Assembly (NCBI GenBank): GCA_021769525.1
Contig: JAETSQ010000005.1
Location: 1-64,000, forward strand
Length of the DNA: 64,000 bases
Source: Oscillospiraceae bacterium
Lineage (GTDB): Bacteria > Bacillota > Clostridia > Oscillospirales > Ruminococcaceae
Reading direction: 5' to 3'
Shown here: piece after piece, positions 25,070 through 34,308 of the stretch
Layout: each line of letters starts with the position of its first letter
Numbering within the stretch: the first letter of the stretch is position 1
Position numbers and translations under genes: made by a program
Notes under the pieces: model-generated
Databases searched by the model: none
What the model saw: only the letters and a program-made list of their open reading frames with translations
Told to the model about the DNA's origin: nothing

Positions 25070-25935
25070 AGGAAAAGGCCAAGAGGTTTGCGGTGGATGT
25101 CCTGTACGACACAGTGGGGGGGCTGATCTTCGCGGTGGGCATCGCCTGCTTTGTCAGCCCCGCCCAGATCGCCCCAGGGGGCGTCTCCGGCCTTTCCATC
25201 CTGGTAAACTACCTCACCGATCTGCCGGTGGGCACGGTAAACCTCGCCTTCAATATCCCCCTTCTGCTGCTGGCCTGGTTCTTTTTGGGCCGGAGTTTTA
25301 CCCTGCGGACGCTGCGCTCTGTCTTCATCCAGTCGGTGATGATCGACCTGGTATCCCTCTGGCTGCCCCAATACACCGGGGAGCGGATCATGGCCGCCCT
25401 CTTTGGCGGGGTGGCGGTAGGGGCCGGGCTTTCCCTGGTGTTCATGCGGGGCTCCACCACCGGCGGCACCGACATCGTCTCCCGCCTGATCCAGCGGAAG
25501 TACCGCCATATCTCCATCGGCAAGCTGCTGTTCTTTGTGGATGTGGGGGTGCTGGCCCTTTCGGTGGCGGTGTTCCGCAACATCGAGACCGGCCTGTACG
25601 GCATGATCACCATTTATACCTCCGCCAAGGTGCTGGACGGCATCCTCTACGGCCTGAACACCGGCAAGGTGCTGCTGGTCATCAGCGGCAAGCACCGGGA
25701 GATCGCCGCCCGCGTGATGGAGCAGTTGGAGCGGGGCGTCACCTTCCTCCAGGGCTCCGGGGCCTGGTCCGGGGAGGAAAAGCAGATCCTCCTCTGCGCG
25801 GTGCGGACCAACCAGTGCTTCCGGGTGGAGGAGATCATCCGGGGCCTGGACCCGGACGCCTTTCTCATCATCCTGGAGGCCAACGAGATCGCCGGGGAGG
25901 GCTTCCGCCCCATCACCTCCGAGAAGGTGACCTGA
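25066..25935 (+). CDS. YitT-family membrane protein
   Basis: A 289-residue protein with five or six membrane helices (about 10-190) containing PAQIAPGGVSGLSILVNYL and MRGSSTGGTDIVSRLIQRKY, the DUF161 repeats of the YitT family. A C-terminal cytoplasmic DUF2179 domain (about 205-285) includes EKQILLCAVRTNQCFRVEEI and PDAFLIILEANEIAGEGF. Function is unknown. It is translationally coupled to mrnC by an ATGA overlap, though no functional link is known. Confidence 0.9.
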   Translation: MKEKAKRFAVDVLYDTVGGLIFAVGIACFVSPAQIAPGGVSGLSILVNYLTDLPVGTVNLAFNIPLLLLAWFFLGRSFTLRTLRSVFIQSVMIDLVSLWLPQYTGERIMAALFGGVAVGAGLSLVFMRGSTTGGTDIVSRLIQRKYRHISIGKLLFFVDVGVLALSVAVFRNIETGLYGMITIYTSAKVLDGILYGLNTGKVLLVISGKHREIAARVMEQLERGVTFLQGSGAWSGEEKQILLCAVRTNQCFRVEEIIRGLDPDAFLIILEANEIAGEGFRPITSEKVT

Positions 25936-26005
25936 AATATCAAATGCGTTTGAGAGCGGGCAGCCGCGGCTGCCGGGAGCGGTTTTTCACAGCGAGGTGC
26001 ATACG

Positions 26006-28480
26006 ATGGAACACAGTCTGACGCCCCAGAGGGGGAGGACGCTCCAGGTCTTTCTTCTGGGGCTGTTTGTGGCGGCGGCCGCCTTCCTCCCCTTTGTGAT
26101 CTATGATAAGGGCTATTTCTTCTTCTACGGAGATTTTAACGTCCAGCAGATCCCCTTCTACCAGTTGGCCCACCAGGCGGTGCGGGAGGGGAATATCTGG
26201 TGGAGCTGGAAGACCGACCTGGGCGGGAGCTTCATCGGCTCCTACAGCTTTTACCTCATCTTTTCCCCTTTCTTCTGGCTCACCATCCCCTTTCCCACCT
26301 CCTTTGTCCCCTACCTGATGGCCCCGCTGCTGATCCTCAAATCCGCCTGCGCCGCCGTCACCGCCTACTGGTATCTGCGGCGGTTCGTCCGGGACGGGGA
26401 CTGGGCGGTGTTCTGCTCCCTCCTCTACGCCTTTTCCGGATATTCGGTCTATAACATCTTCTTCAACCACTTCCACGAGGCCATCGTTTTCTTTCCCCTG
26501 CTGCTCATCGCCTTGGAAAAGGCCATGACCGAAAACAAGCACGGCCTCTTTGCCTTGGCGGTGGCCGTAAACGCCGTTGTGAACTACTGGTTCTTCATCG
26601 GGGAGGCGGTGTTTTTAGTCTTTTACTTCTGCTGCCGCCTCACCTCCCCCCAGTGGCGGCTGACGGTGAAGCGCTTCTTCGGCCTGGCGGCAGAGACGCT
26701 GCTGGGGATGGGGCTGGCCATGTTCGCCTTCCTCCCCTCGGTGCTGGCCATTATGGGCAATCCCCGCACCACCGACGAGAACCTCCTGCTGGGGGGCTAC
26801 CTCTGGTACTACTCCAACCCCCAGCGGTATCTGGGCATCCTCCACAGCTTCTTCTTCGCCCCGGATATGCCCGCCCTCAATAACTTCTTCCCGGACCACG
26901 GGGCCCAGTGGGCCTCCCTGTCCGCCTACCTGCCCTTCATCGGGGCCATCGGGGTGCTGGCCTATTTCTTCGCGGCGCGGGGCGGCTGGCTCAAAAAACT
27001 GCTGGGCACCTGCGCCGTCCTGGCCTTGGTGCCCATGGGGAACCACCTCTTTGTGCTGGAAAACTACTCCTACTACGCCCGGTGGTACTATATGCCCGTC
27101 CTGATGATGGTGCTGGCCACCGCCATCGCCCTGGAGAACACGGAAAAGGCCAAGTTCTCCAAAGCCATCCGCGTCACCGGGGGGGCCATCGCCCTCATCC
27201 TGGTGATCTCCGGCCTGACCCCCCGGCGAAACGACGGGGTTTGGACCTTCGGGCTCTACAAATATGTGGATAAGTTCCTCACCACCGGCTCCCTGACCCT
27301 GGTGTTTTTCCTGGCCGCCGCCTTCCTGATCCGCCACTACCGGTACAGCCCCCGCTTCAAGGAGCGGGTCTGCTCCGCCATCCTGGTGGGCTGCTTCCTC
27401 TTTGCCTTTACCATGATGCTGGTGGGCAAGGCCACCTATTCGGATAATCGCTGGATCGTTCAGGAGGCCCTCCCCGGCCGCGGGGTGATGGATATGAACG
27501 AGGAAGGGGAGTTTGCCCGCAGCGATATTTACAAGGGGAACGACAACCTGGGGATGTACTGGGACCTGCCCAACATCCAGTGCTTCCACAGCGTGGTGCC
27601 CGCCTCCCTTATGACCTTCTACCCGGAGGTGGGGGTGAAGCGGGACGTCTCCTCCAAGCCGGAGGCCAAGTATGTCCACCTGCGCAGCCTCCTTTCGGTC
27701 AAGTGGCTCTACATCCCCGCCGACGAGAAGGAGCAGGCCCCCATGCGGGGCTTCACCCTGGCGGACAGCCGCCTGGGGTACAACATCTACCAAAACGAAA
27801 ATTACCTGCCCATGGGCTTTTCCTACGACCGGTACATCAGCGAGAAGAACTGGAAGGCCCTGCCCACCGATTATAAATCCCGCGCCCTGCTCCACGCCGT
27901 CTACCTGGATGACGAGACGGCAGAGCGCCACAAGGACATCCTGCGCCCGGTGGAGAAGGACTGGCAGGGGGGACTTGCCATCGACGAGCTGGAGCTGGAT
28001 GTGGCCGACCGGGCCAAAATGACCTGCGACAGCTTTGCCGTGGACACCAAGGGCTTTACCGCCACGGCGGACTTTGACCGGGAGCGGCTGGTCTTCTTCT
28101 CGGTCCCCTACGATAAGGGCTGGAGCGCCGCCGTCAACGGTCAGCCTGCGGCGGTGGAGCAGGTGAACATCGGCTTTATGGCGGTGCGGGTGCCCGCCGG
28201 GCCGGTGACCATCCGCTTTGACTACACCCCCCCCGGCCTGATCCCAGGGGCTGTCTGCTCCGGCGTCTCCCTCCTGCTGCTGGGAGCGTTCCTGCTGGCT
28301 GTCCGGTGGGTGAGGCCCTGCCCCATCCCGCCCCAGGACTACGACCCGGACTTCCGGCTGGAGCGCCCCCATCGCCCCCGTTTTACGGAGCAGGAGTTTG
28401 ACCGGCGCCTGGGGGAGGACGAGCCCCCCGAAGAGACGCCGGCAGAAAGGCCGGATGAGGAGAGTTCTCCCCCGGTTTGA
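26006..28480 (+). CDS. YfhO-family polytopic membrane protein (GT-C-like)
   Basis: An 824-residue protein. About 12-13 membrane helices occupy residues 10-480 and one lies near 755. The first extracytoplasmic loop contains FYGDFNVQQIPFYQLAHQ, whose acidic residue matches the catalytic Asp position of GT-C glycosyltransferases. FNHFHEAIVFFPLLLIALEK is another YfhO landmark. A large extracytoplasmic domain (about 490-740) follows. B. subtilis YfhO glycosylates lipoteichoic acid, so transfer of sugars from a lipid carrier to a surface polymer is the best guess. I chose the ATG at 26006, spaced from GAGGTG; a GTG nine bases earlier lies in the RBS. The C-terminal 60 residues are Pro/Glu-rich. Confidence 0.85.
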   Translation: MEHSLTPQRGRTLQVFLLGLFVAAAAFLPFVIYDKGYFFFYGDFNVQQIPFYQLAHQAVREGNIWWSWKTDLGGSFIGSYSFYLIFSPFFWLTIPFPTSFVPYLMAPLLILKSACAAVTAYWYLRRFVRDGDWAVFCSLLYAFSGYSVYNIFFNHFHEAIVFFPLLLIALEKAMTENKHGLFALAVAVNAVVNYWFFIGEAVFLVFYFCCRLTSPQWRLTVKRFFGLAAETLLGMGLAMFAFLPSVLAIMGNPRTTDENLLLGGYLWYYSNPQRYLGILHSFFFAPDMPALNNFFPDHGAQWASLSAYLPFIGAIGVLAYFFAARGGWLKKLLGTCAVLALVPMGNHLFVLENYSYYARWYYMPVLMMVLATAIALENTEKAKFSKAIRVTGGAIALILVISGLTPRRNDGVWTFGLYKYVDKFLTTGSLTLVFFLAAAFLIRHYRYSPRFKERVCSAILVGCFLFAFTMMLVGKATYSDNRWIVQEALPGRGVMDMNEEGEFARSDIYKGNDNLGMYWDLPNIQCFHSVVPASLMTFYPEVGVKRDVSSKPEAKYVHLRSLLSVKWLYIPADEKEQAPMRGFTLADSRLGYNIYQNENYLPMGFSYDRYISEKNWKALPTDYKSRALLHAVYLDDETAERHKDILRPVEKDWQGGLAIDELELDVADRAKMTCDSFAVDTKGFTATADFDRERLVFFSVPYDKGWSAAVNGQPAAVEQVNIGFMAVRVPAGPVTIRFDYTPPGLIPGAVCSGVSLLLLGAFLLAVRWVRPCPIPPQDYDPDFRLERPHRPRFTEQEFDRRLGEDEPPEETPAERPDEESSPPV

Positions 28481-28505
28481 CACCTCTTTCCCCCAGGCGT
28501 ATAAT
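28477..28505 (+). promoter_or_regulatory. Promoter of the Fur-family regulator
   Basis: TTGACA (28477-28482, overlapping the yfhO stop) and TATAAT (28500-28505) are both exact consensus with a 17-base spacer. Confidence 0.85.
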
Positions 28506-28542
28506 AAATGGGACGATCATCCCGTAGGAGGGAGAGCAGACT

Positions 28543-28983
28543 ATGGAACCGGGTTTTCTGAAAGAATACGGGCTCAAGAACACCCCCAGCCGCCAGGCCG
28601 TGCTGGAGGTGCTGGCCCATGCCCAGGAGCCCCTCACCGCGGAGGAGGTGTACCGGCGCATCCTGGCGGGGGAGGGGGCGGAAAAGCCCCGGCGCACCTG
28701 CCTTTCCACCGTCTACCGCACTCTGGCCACCCTGGCGGAAAAGGGGCTGCTGCTCCGGGGCTCCGGGCAGGACGGCGCCCTCTTTTACCAGCTGCGGGAC
28801 AGCCGCCACCGGCACTACCTCATCTGCACCCGGTGCGGCAGCTCGGTGCCCATCCCCGGATGCCCCCTGGAGGGGCTGGAGCGGAGCCTGGGGGCAAAGA
28901 CCGGCTTTGCCATCACCGGGCACAATTTGGAGCTGTACGGCCTCTGCCCCCGGTGCGCCAGGGGCGGGGGGAAGAATACATAG
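28543..28983 (+). CDS. Fur-family metalloregulator
   Basis: A 146-residue DNA-binding protein. The N-terminal winged helix has NTPSRQAVLEVLAHAQEPLT and CLSTVYRTLATLAEKGLL, the recognition helix of Fur/PerR/Zur proteins. The dimerisation domain has RHRHYLICTRCGSSVPI and LYGLCPRCARG, two CxxC pairs that form the structural zinc site. The histidine cluster HRHYLIC belongs to the regulatory metal site. Which metal or peroxide it senses cannot be told; no metal transporter is adjacent. It has its own strong promoter and an RBS (GGAGGGAG). The HD gene follows 10 bases after the stop. Confidence 0.9.
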   Translation: MEPGFLKEYGLKNTPSRQAVLEVLAHAQEPLTAEEVYRRILAGEGAEKPRRTCLSTVYRTLATLAEKGLLLRGSGQDGALFYQLRDSRHRHYLICTRCGSSVPIPGCPLEGLERSLGAKTGFAITGHNLELYGLCPRCARGGGKNT

Positions 28984-28993
28984 GGAGAACGCT

Positions 28994-29590
28994 ATGAACT
29001 GGAAAAATTTCCTGGACTTTATGAGCCTGGCGGAAAAGCTCAAGTGCAATACCCGCCACTGCACCAACTCCCAGGGGGACCCGGAGAGCGTGGCGGAGCA
29101 CTGCTGGCGGGCCGCCCTCATGGCCCTGCTGCTGGAGCCGGAGTTCCCTGGGATGGATATGGACCGGGTGATGCGGATGTGCCTCATCCATGACCTGGGG
29201 GAGGCGGTGACCGGGGACATCCCCACCTTCCGGAAGACCGCGGCGGACGAGGCGGTGGAGGAGCAGGCGGTGGAAGAGCTGCTGGCCCCCCTGCCGGAAA
29301 GGACCCGCCGGGAGTTTGCCGCCCTCTTTGCAGAGATGGAGGAGCTGGAGACCCCGGAAGCCCGGCTCTTTAAGGTCATCGATAAGCTGGAGGCGGTGAT
29401 CCAGCACAACGAGTCCCCCATCTCCACCTGGGAGGAGCTGGAATATGAGCTCCAGCGGCACTACGGGCAGCAGGAGGCGGGGTGGTTCCCCCAGACCGCC
29501 GCCCTGCGGGAAGAGATCCTGCGGCGGACGGAGGAAAAGATCGCCGCGGAGGGCAGAAGAGAACGCGGCCGTGCGGCCCTGGAGGTGTGA
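28994..29590 (+). CDS. HD-domain phosphohydrolase (YfbR/HDDC2-like)
   Basis: A 198-residue soluble protein. Residues about 3-150 form an HD domain: GDPESVAEHCWRAALMALLL gives the first His, CLIHDLGEAVTGDIP the HD pair, and FKVIDKLEAVIQHNE the final Asp. The spacing and the QGDPESVAEH start resemble YfbR and HDDC2, which hydrolyse deoxynucleoside 5'-monophosphates. That activity is likely but not certain. The Glu/Arg-rich C-terminus (about 160-198) is probably helical. The real start is the ATG at 28994 behind AGGGAG; the frame is open far upstream inside the Fur gene but without an RBS. Confidence 0.85.
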   Translation: MNWKNFLDFMSLAEKLKCNTRHCTNSQGDPESVAEHCWRAALMALLLEPEFPGMDMDRVMRMCLIHDLGEAVTGDIPTFRKTAADEAVEEQAVEELLAPLPERTRREFAALFAEMEELETPEARLFKVIDKLEAVIQHNESPISTWEELEYELQRHYGQQEAGWFPQTAALREEILRRTEEKIAAEGRRERGRAALEV

Positions 29591-29595
29591 GAGGG

Positions 29596-30807
29596 ATGGA
29601 AACGGAAAGACTCTATGAGCAGGACAGCCATCTGATCCGCTGGGAGGCCACCGTGCTGGCCTGCGAGGCGGTGATAGACGGATACCGGGTGGTGCTGGAC
29701 CGCACCGCCTTTTTCCCGGAGGGGGGCGGCCAGCTTTCCGACGGGGGCGTGATGGGGAAGGTCCGGGTGCTGGAGACCCACGAGAAGGAGGGGCACATCT
29801 ACCATTTCACCAAGGAGCCCGTGCCGGTGGGCGCCGCGGTGGAGTGCCGCCTGGACTGGCCCCGGAGGCTGGACCATATGCAGCAGCACACCGGGGAGCA
29901 CATCCTTTCCTGGGCCTTCTGGAATCTCTACGGGGTGGAAAACGTGGGGTTCCATATGGGGCAGGAGCTTGTGACCATCGACCTGAGCCGCCCGGTGACC
30001 CAGGAGGAGATGGACGCCGCCGAGGAGCTGGCGAACCGGAACATCTGGGAAGATCATCCGGTCCGCTGCTACACCGCCAGCCCGGAGGAAGCGGCAAAGC
30101 TGACCCTGCGCAAGAAGACGGAGAAGGTGGCCGGCGACCTGCGGATCGTGGAGATCGAGGACGGGGACATCTGCACCTGCTGCGGCACCCACGCCAACCG
30201 CACCGGGGAGGTGGGGCTGGTGAAGATCCTGCGGCAGGAGCATACCAAGGGGGGCAGCCGGGTGGTGTTCCTCTGCGGAGGCCGGGCCCTGGGGGATTAC
30301 CGCCAAAAGAACCGGGTGACCATGGAGGCGGGGGCCGCCCTCTCGGTCAAGGAGACGTACATACCGGACGGCATCCGCCGGCTGAAGGGGGAGCTGGCCG
30401 CACAGGGAGCCGCCCTGCGGGAAAAGGGGCGGATGCTCACCGATCTGATCGCCAGGGACCTGCTGGCGGCCGCCCCGGCTCCGGGCCGGATGGGCCGGGT
30501 GATCCTCACCTGCCAGCCGGACCTGGACGCCAAGGAGGCAAAGCTCCTCCTGAACCGCCTGGTGGAAACGCCGGGGATCGCCGCGGTCCTCCTCTACCGG
30601 GTGCCGGGGAAGGAGGGGGCGGAGGGCCGGGTCTGCTACCTGCTGGGGAAGGCCCCGGACAGCCCGGCGGACTGCAAGTACCTCTGCGAGATCTTAAACG
30701 GCCTCTACAACGGCAAGGGGGGCGGCAAGGCGAACTTTGCCCAGGGCTCCGGAAGGCTCCTCCCCAACTGGCAGGAGACCGCGGGAGCTCTCTATAAGCT
30801 CCTGTAA
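29596..30807 (+). CDS. AlaX-type trans-editing alanyl-tRNA hydrolase
   Basis: A 403-residue protein related to the editing half of alanyl-tRNA synthetase. It should free tRNA(Ala) mischarged with serine or glycine. The N-terminal part has VVLDRTAFFPEGGGQLSDGG. The zinc-binding editing site has HMQQHTGEHILSW (near 94-106) and CTCCGTHANRTGEVG (near 194). The C-terminal DHHA1 domain (about 300-400) has GGGKANFAQGSG. With both domains it is the long AlaX-L type. The start is the ATG at 29596, five bases after the HD gene stop, with GAGAGGG overlapping that stop. Confidence 0.9.
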   Translation: METERLYEQDSHLIRWEATVLACEAVIDGYRVVLDRTAFFPEGGGQLSDGGVMGKVRVLETHEKEGHIYHFTKEPVPVGAAVECRLDWPRRLDHMQQHTGEHILSWAFWNLYGVENVGFHMGQELVTIDLSRPVTQEEMDAAEELANRNIWEDHPVRCYTASPEEAAKLTLRKKTEKVAGDLRIVEIEDGDICTCCGTHANRTGEVGLVKILRQEHTKGGSRVVFLCGGRALGDYRQKNRVTMEAGAALSVKETYIPDGIRRLKGELAAQGAALREKGRMLTDLIARDLLAAAPAPGRMGRVILTCQPDLDAKEAKLLLNRLVETPGIAAVLLYRVPGKEGAEGRVCYLLGKAPDSPADCKYLCEILNGLYNGKGGGKANFAQGSGRLLPNWQETAGALYKLL

Positions 30808-31147
30808 AGCCGCGCCCAAATTTGCCGGCAAGGTGGATACAGCTTTTTAGAACGGGTCCTTTGCGCAAGGCTCCTCTCTTTCTTTTTGCATCGCAGAAGA
30901 AAGAGGGGAGCCTTCTTGCAGGGAAAGGGGCTTGGATAAAAGGGCGGCGGGACGCCGGGGAGATCGGTTTTTGAAATTTATTTTCAGACAATTTGCCGGA
31001 ATTTTCCAAAAAAAGAGGATCGGGAAAGCAGTGCGGATCGGTCAAAAGAGCGATGTATCCATGAGGCTGTGCATTCTGTCAAAAAATTATTCCGCCCACA
31101 AGTTCTGTTCGTACAAAAATGTCGAAACATTTTTGGCTGTTTTGTCA
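30808..31147. other. Intergenic region after AlaX with terminator-like hairpins
   Basis: This 340-base gap has no gene I can support. A long hairpin, AAGGCTCCTCTCTTTCTT (30867-30884) with its near-complement (30897-30914), probably ends the AlaX transcript. It resembles the first half of the dispersed two-hairpin repeat. Further along the DNA becomes A/T-rich. A perfect 8-bp stem, AAAAATGT (31115-31122) with ACATTTTT (31127-31134), has a CGAA loop and lies just before the promoter of the next operon. Confidence 0.6.
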
Positions 31148-31178
31148 GTATACAGGTGTACACTTCTTACGTTATAAT
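31148..31178 (+). promoter_or_regulatory. Promoter and palindromic operator of the ABC importer operon
   Basis: TATAAT (31173-31178) is a perfect -10. The expected -35 position falls in an inverted repeat, GTATACA-GG-TGTACAC (31148-31163), with one mismatch. Such GT-N-TA-N-AC palindromes are typical of GntR-family operators, so a repressor may cover the -35. No GntR gene is in the window. Confidence 0.55.
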
Positions 31179-31184
31179 AAATAC

Positions 31185-31484
31185 ATGAAAAATTTTTTCA
31201 GAACGGCCGGCGGTTATGCTTTTTCCCCAAAGGGGCTTCGGCAAAACATACGGACCGGTTCTGCGGACCAAGACTCTCCGCGTGGAATTTCCGTGGGGGT
31301 CTTTGGCCGTCTCCCGCTCCGGGGCGCGCGGCTTTGGCGGCTTTTGCCGGATGCCGCCCGGACCGGATGCAAATATGGCTTTAGAAGGACCCGCGGGTCC
31401 TTTGAGCACCGGCAGGATGTCCTGCCGGTATCCCACCCGATGGGATGAGTACATATCGAACAAAGAAAAAGGAGAAGGTCATCT
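31185..31484 (+). promoter_or_regulatory. Long structured 5' leader of the ABC importer operon
   Basis: About 300 nt separate the promoter from the first gene. Perfect hairpins include AAGGACCCG/CGGGTCCTT (31385-31402) and ACCGGCAGGA/TCCTGCCGGT (31408-31417 and 31420-31429). A weaker CCCA/TGGG stem follows just before the RBS (AAAGGAGAAGG). I do not recognise a known riboswitch class. The length and structure suggest post-initiation control or a long stable leader. Confidence 0.45.
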
Positions 31485-33170
31485 ATGAAGAAAACAACGA
31501 ATCGCCTGCTGGCACTGGCGCTGGCCCTGATCTTGGTGTGTATGGCTGGCTGCGGCGGCGGCAACAACGCAAACAGCGGCGCCGGGAGCTCTACCCCCGC
31601 CTCGACTCCCGCCTCCACCCCTGATGCACCCAGCGGCCCCGTTGAGCAGACCCTGAAGGTCGCCACCACCCTGGGCAGCGGCGGCAGCAGCGATGCCACC
31701 GGCGACAAGACCAAATACCCCTGGCACAATCCGGACGGCGTGACCACCGCCGCCATGTACCGCACCCTGCTGCTGGCGGACGCCAACCTCACCGACGTGT
31801 CCCCCAGCCTGGCCACCGAGTACACCGTTTCTGACGATGGGCTGACCTACACCTTCACCATGAAAGAGGGTGTGAAGTGGTCCGACGGTGAGCCCCTCAC
31901 CGCCGCGGACGTGGCGTTCAGCATCAAGACCAACCTGAAGGTGGCCTCCGGCAACGCCATCTTCACCAACGCCTTTACCAACATCGTCGGCGCGGACGCC
32001 TGGCGCGATGGCAGCGCCAGCGACCTGGAGGGCGTGAAGGTGGATGGCAACGTGGTGACCATCAACCTGTCCTCCTCCTACGGCGCCTTTATCCCGGTTA
32101 TCGCCCAGTTCTGCATCCTGCCGGAGCACGCCGTGAAGGACATCGATCCCCTGGAGCTCCACAACAGCGAATACTGGGCCAACCCCGTCACCTCCGGCGC
32201 CTTTAAGCTGGGCGAGCTGAGCGTGGGCAACTACTACACCCTGGTGCCCAACGAGTACTACGAGGGGACCCCCTGGAAGATCACCCAGATCATCAACTAC
32301 TATGTGCCCGATCTGCTGGTGGCCGCCCAGGCCGGCAATACTTATATGCTCAACACCAACTCTCCTGAGATCATCAGCGAGCTGGGCAAGCTGGACTTCA
32401 TGACCATGTATCCCGTGGACATCCTCTTCTACCGCTACTTCATCTGCAACATGAAGGGCGTGGACGGCAACCAGAACCCCGTTATGCAGGATAAGCGGGT
32501 GCGTGAGGCCATCCTTTACGCCATCGACCGGGAGACCATTGCCGAGCAGCTCTATCCGGGCCTGGCCCATGTGCTCCACTCCGGCGTGCCCAACGACTAC
32601 GCCGAGTACAACGGCAAGGCCTACGAATACAACCCCGAAAAGGCCAAGCAGCTGCTGCAAGAGGCAAACTACGACTTCAACCATACCTTCCGCATCCTCT
32701 ACTACTACTCGGACCAGAACTCCATCGACTTTATGGATACCATCGCCTACTACCTGCGCGAAGTGGGTATGAAGGTGGAGACCGTCCAGAGCCAGCAGGG
32801 CACCGTGGACCTGTTCCAGACCCGCAATTACGATGTGGGCTACAAGGGGCTGTCCGCCTTTAACATCGCCGAGTGGTACGGCGAGTATTCCTCCGGCAAC
32901 TCCAACTTCCGGAATATCTTCGGCGGCGACACCCTGTTTGACGAAAAGGCGGAGGCCATCGCTGCCGAGTCCGATCCCGCCAAGCGCAGCCAGATCCTTA
33001 AGGACCTCCAGACCCTGGAGCAGGAGAATCTCTATAAGCTCCCCCTGTACACCATCGGCAACAACATCTTCGTCAACACCAAGTGTGTGAAGCTGCCGGA
33101 TGGCGTCACCTTCGGCAACCCCTGGTACCTGTATGACATGGATCTGGCGAACTGGGAGATCATCGCCTGA
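31485..33170 (+). CDS. ABC importer substrate-binding lipoprotein, family 5 (Opp/Dpp-like)
   Basis: A 561-residue lipoprotein. The signal peptide ends in the lipobox CMAGC (Cys about 23), followed by a Ser/Thr/Pro linker. Family 5 landmarks are SLATEYTVSDDGLTYTFTMK, EGVKWSDGEPLTAADVAFSI and VREAILYAIDRETIAEQLYP. Family 5 proteins deliver oligopeptides, dipeptides, nickel or, in some lineages, oligosaccharides to a cognate permease. The following genes encode two permeases, two ATPases, a beta-propeller glycosidase-like protein and a YhcH protein. I therefore favour a glycan substrate, as an inference from context. A terminator after this gene should keep it expressed above the permeases. Confidence 0.9.
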   Translation: MKKTTNRLLALALALILVCMAGCGGGNNANSGAGSSTPASTPASTPDAPSGPVEQTLKVATTLGSGGSSDATGDKTKYPWHNPDGVTTAAMYRTLLLADANLTDVSPSLATEYTVSDDGLTYTFTMKEGVKWSDGEPLTAADVAFSIKTNLKVASGNAIFTNAFTNIVGADAWRDGSASDLEGVKVDGNVVTINLSSSYGAFIPVIAQFCILPEHAVKDIDPLELHNSEYWANPVTSGAFKLGELSVGNYYTLVPNEYYEGTPWKITQIINYYVPDLLVAAQAGNTYMLNTNSPEIISELGKLDFMTMYPVDILFYRYFICNMKGVDGNQNPVMQDKRVREAILYAIDRETIAEQLYPGLAHVLHSGVPNDYAEYNGKAYEYNPEKAKQLLQEANYDFNHTFRILYYYSDQNSIDFMDTIAYYLREVGMKVETVQSQQGTVDLFQTRNYDVGYKGLSAFNIAEWYGEYSSGNSNFRNIFGGDTLFDEKAEAIAAESDPAKRSQILKDLQTLEQENLYKLPLYTIGNNIFVNTKCVKLPDGVTFGNPWYLYDMDLANWEIIA

Positions 33171-33202
33171 TCTGCAATAAGCAGCCCAACGCAATTGCCT
33201 CA

Positions 33203-33236
33203 GGGGAGGCGCAGCTCATTTGCGCCTCCCCTTTTT
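33203..33236 (+). terminator. Intra-operon terminator after the binding-protein gene
   Basis: GGGGAGGCGCA (33203-33213) pairs perfectly with TGCGCCTCCCC (33221-33231), followed by TTTTT. Partial read-through would supply the permease and ATPase genes at a lower level. Confidence 0.85.
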
Positions 33237-33335
33237 GTATTTCCCGCGCTGTCTCCGGCAGCCCCGCGGTCGAAGGATGCCCGCTCGGCGTCTCCGGAGA
33301 CAAAAAACAGGTCCTGAGGGAAGGAGTGGAAGAAT

Positions 33336-34292
33336 TTGCTGTCTTTTATCGGAAAAAAGCTGCTTCAAATGATCCCCATGCTGCTGCTGATCAGCTTCAT
33401 CGTATTCGGCGGGCTGCAGCTGATGGATATAGACCCCATCAGCTACATGGTCACTCCGGATATGGCAGCCAGCGCCGAGAATCAGGAAGCTCTCCGGGAG
33501 CAGTTGGGACTGAACGATCCCTTTGTGGTCCGCTATTTCAACTGGGTAAAGGACCTGCTCACCGGCAACTTCGGCTACAGCATCATCAACGGCACCTCCA
33601 TCGCCAACATCGTGCGCACACGGCTCCCGGCCACCTTTGAGCTGGCCATCATCGCCCTCATCCTGTCTTCCGTCATCGGCATCGGGATAGGCATCCTGTC
33701 CGCGATACGACAAAACGGGATCATCGACTATGTGGGCCGTGTCTTCGCGGTGCTGGGGCAGTCCATACCTCAGTTCTTCTTCGGCATCTGCATGGTCCAG
33801 ATCTTTGCCATCAAGCTGGGGTGGCTCCCGGTCAACGGGCGCACCTCCCCCGGAGCCAGCGGCCTGGGGGATGCCATCGTCCATCTGGTGCTGCCGGTGC
33901 TGACCATGACGGTGGCCATGTGCGCCGTCCTGATGCGCTACTCCCGCAACACCATGCTGGACGTGCTCAACAGCGATTACATCAAGACCGCCCGCTCCAA
34001 GGGGATCCCGGAGTGGAAGGTCTACATCAAGCACGGCTTCCGCAACGCCATGCGGCCGGTGCTGGTGATCCTGTGCTTCCGCCTGCCGATGCTCATCGGC
34101 GGTTCGGTGGTCATCGAATCCGTGTTCGGCTGGCCGGGCATCGGCTCCATCATCACCCAGTCGGTGGTCTCCGGCGACTATCCGGTCATTATGGTGACGA
34201 CGCTGATGGTGGCGGCGGCCATTCTGGTAGCCAGCTTCCTGGTGGACGTGCTGACAGCGGCACTGGATCCCAGGGTGCGGCTGGGCGAGTAG
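33336..34292 (+). CDS. ABC importer permease, OppB/DppB type
   Basis: A 318-residue inner-membrane permease with about six helices. The N-terminus (IGKKLLQMIPMLLLISFIVF) is the first helix typical of DppB. The EAA-type coupling loop lies near IKTARSKGIPEWKVYIKHGF (about residues 218-237), where it contacts the ATPases. LPMLIGGSVVIESVFGWPGI is a further family signature. The start is TTG at 33336, ten bases after AAGGAG; the first in-frame ATG would remove part of helix 1. It forms a heterodimer with the next gene product. Confidence 0.93.
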   Translation: MLSFIGKKLLQMIPMLLLISFIVFGGLQLMDIDPISYMVTPDMAASAENQEALREQLGLNDPFVVRYFNWVKDLLTGNFGYSIINGTSIANIVRTRLPATFELAIIALILSSVIGIGIGILSAIRQNGIIDYVGRVFAVLGQSIPQFFFGICMVQIFAIKLGWLPVNGRTSPGASGLGDAIVHLVLPVLTMTVAMCAVLMRYSRNTMLDVLNSDYIKTARSKGIPEWKVYIKHGFRNAMRPVLVILCFRLPMLIGGSVVIESVFGWPGIGSIITQSVVSGDYPVIMVTTLMVAAAILVASFLVDVLTAALDPRVRLGE

Positions 34293-34308
34293 GAAAGGAG
34301 GGGCTAAC

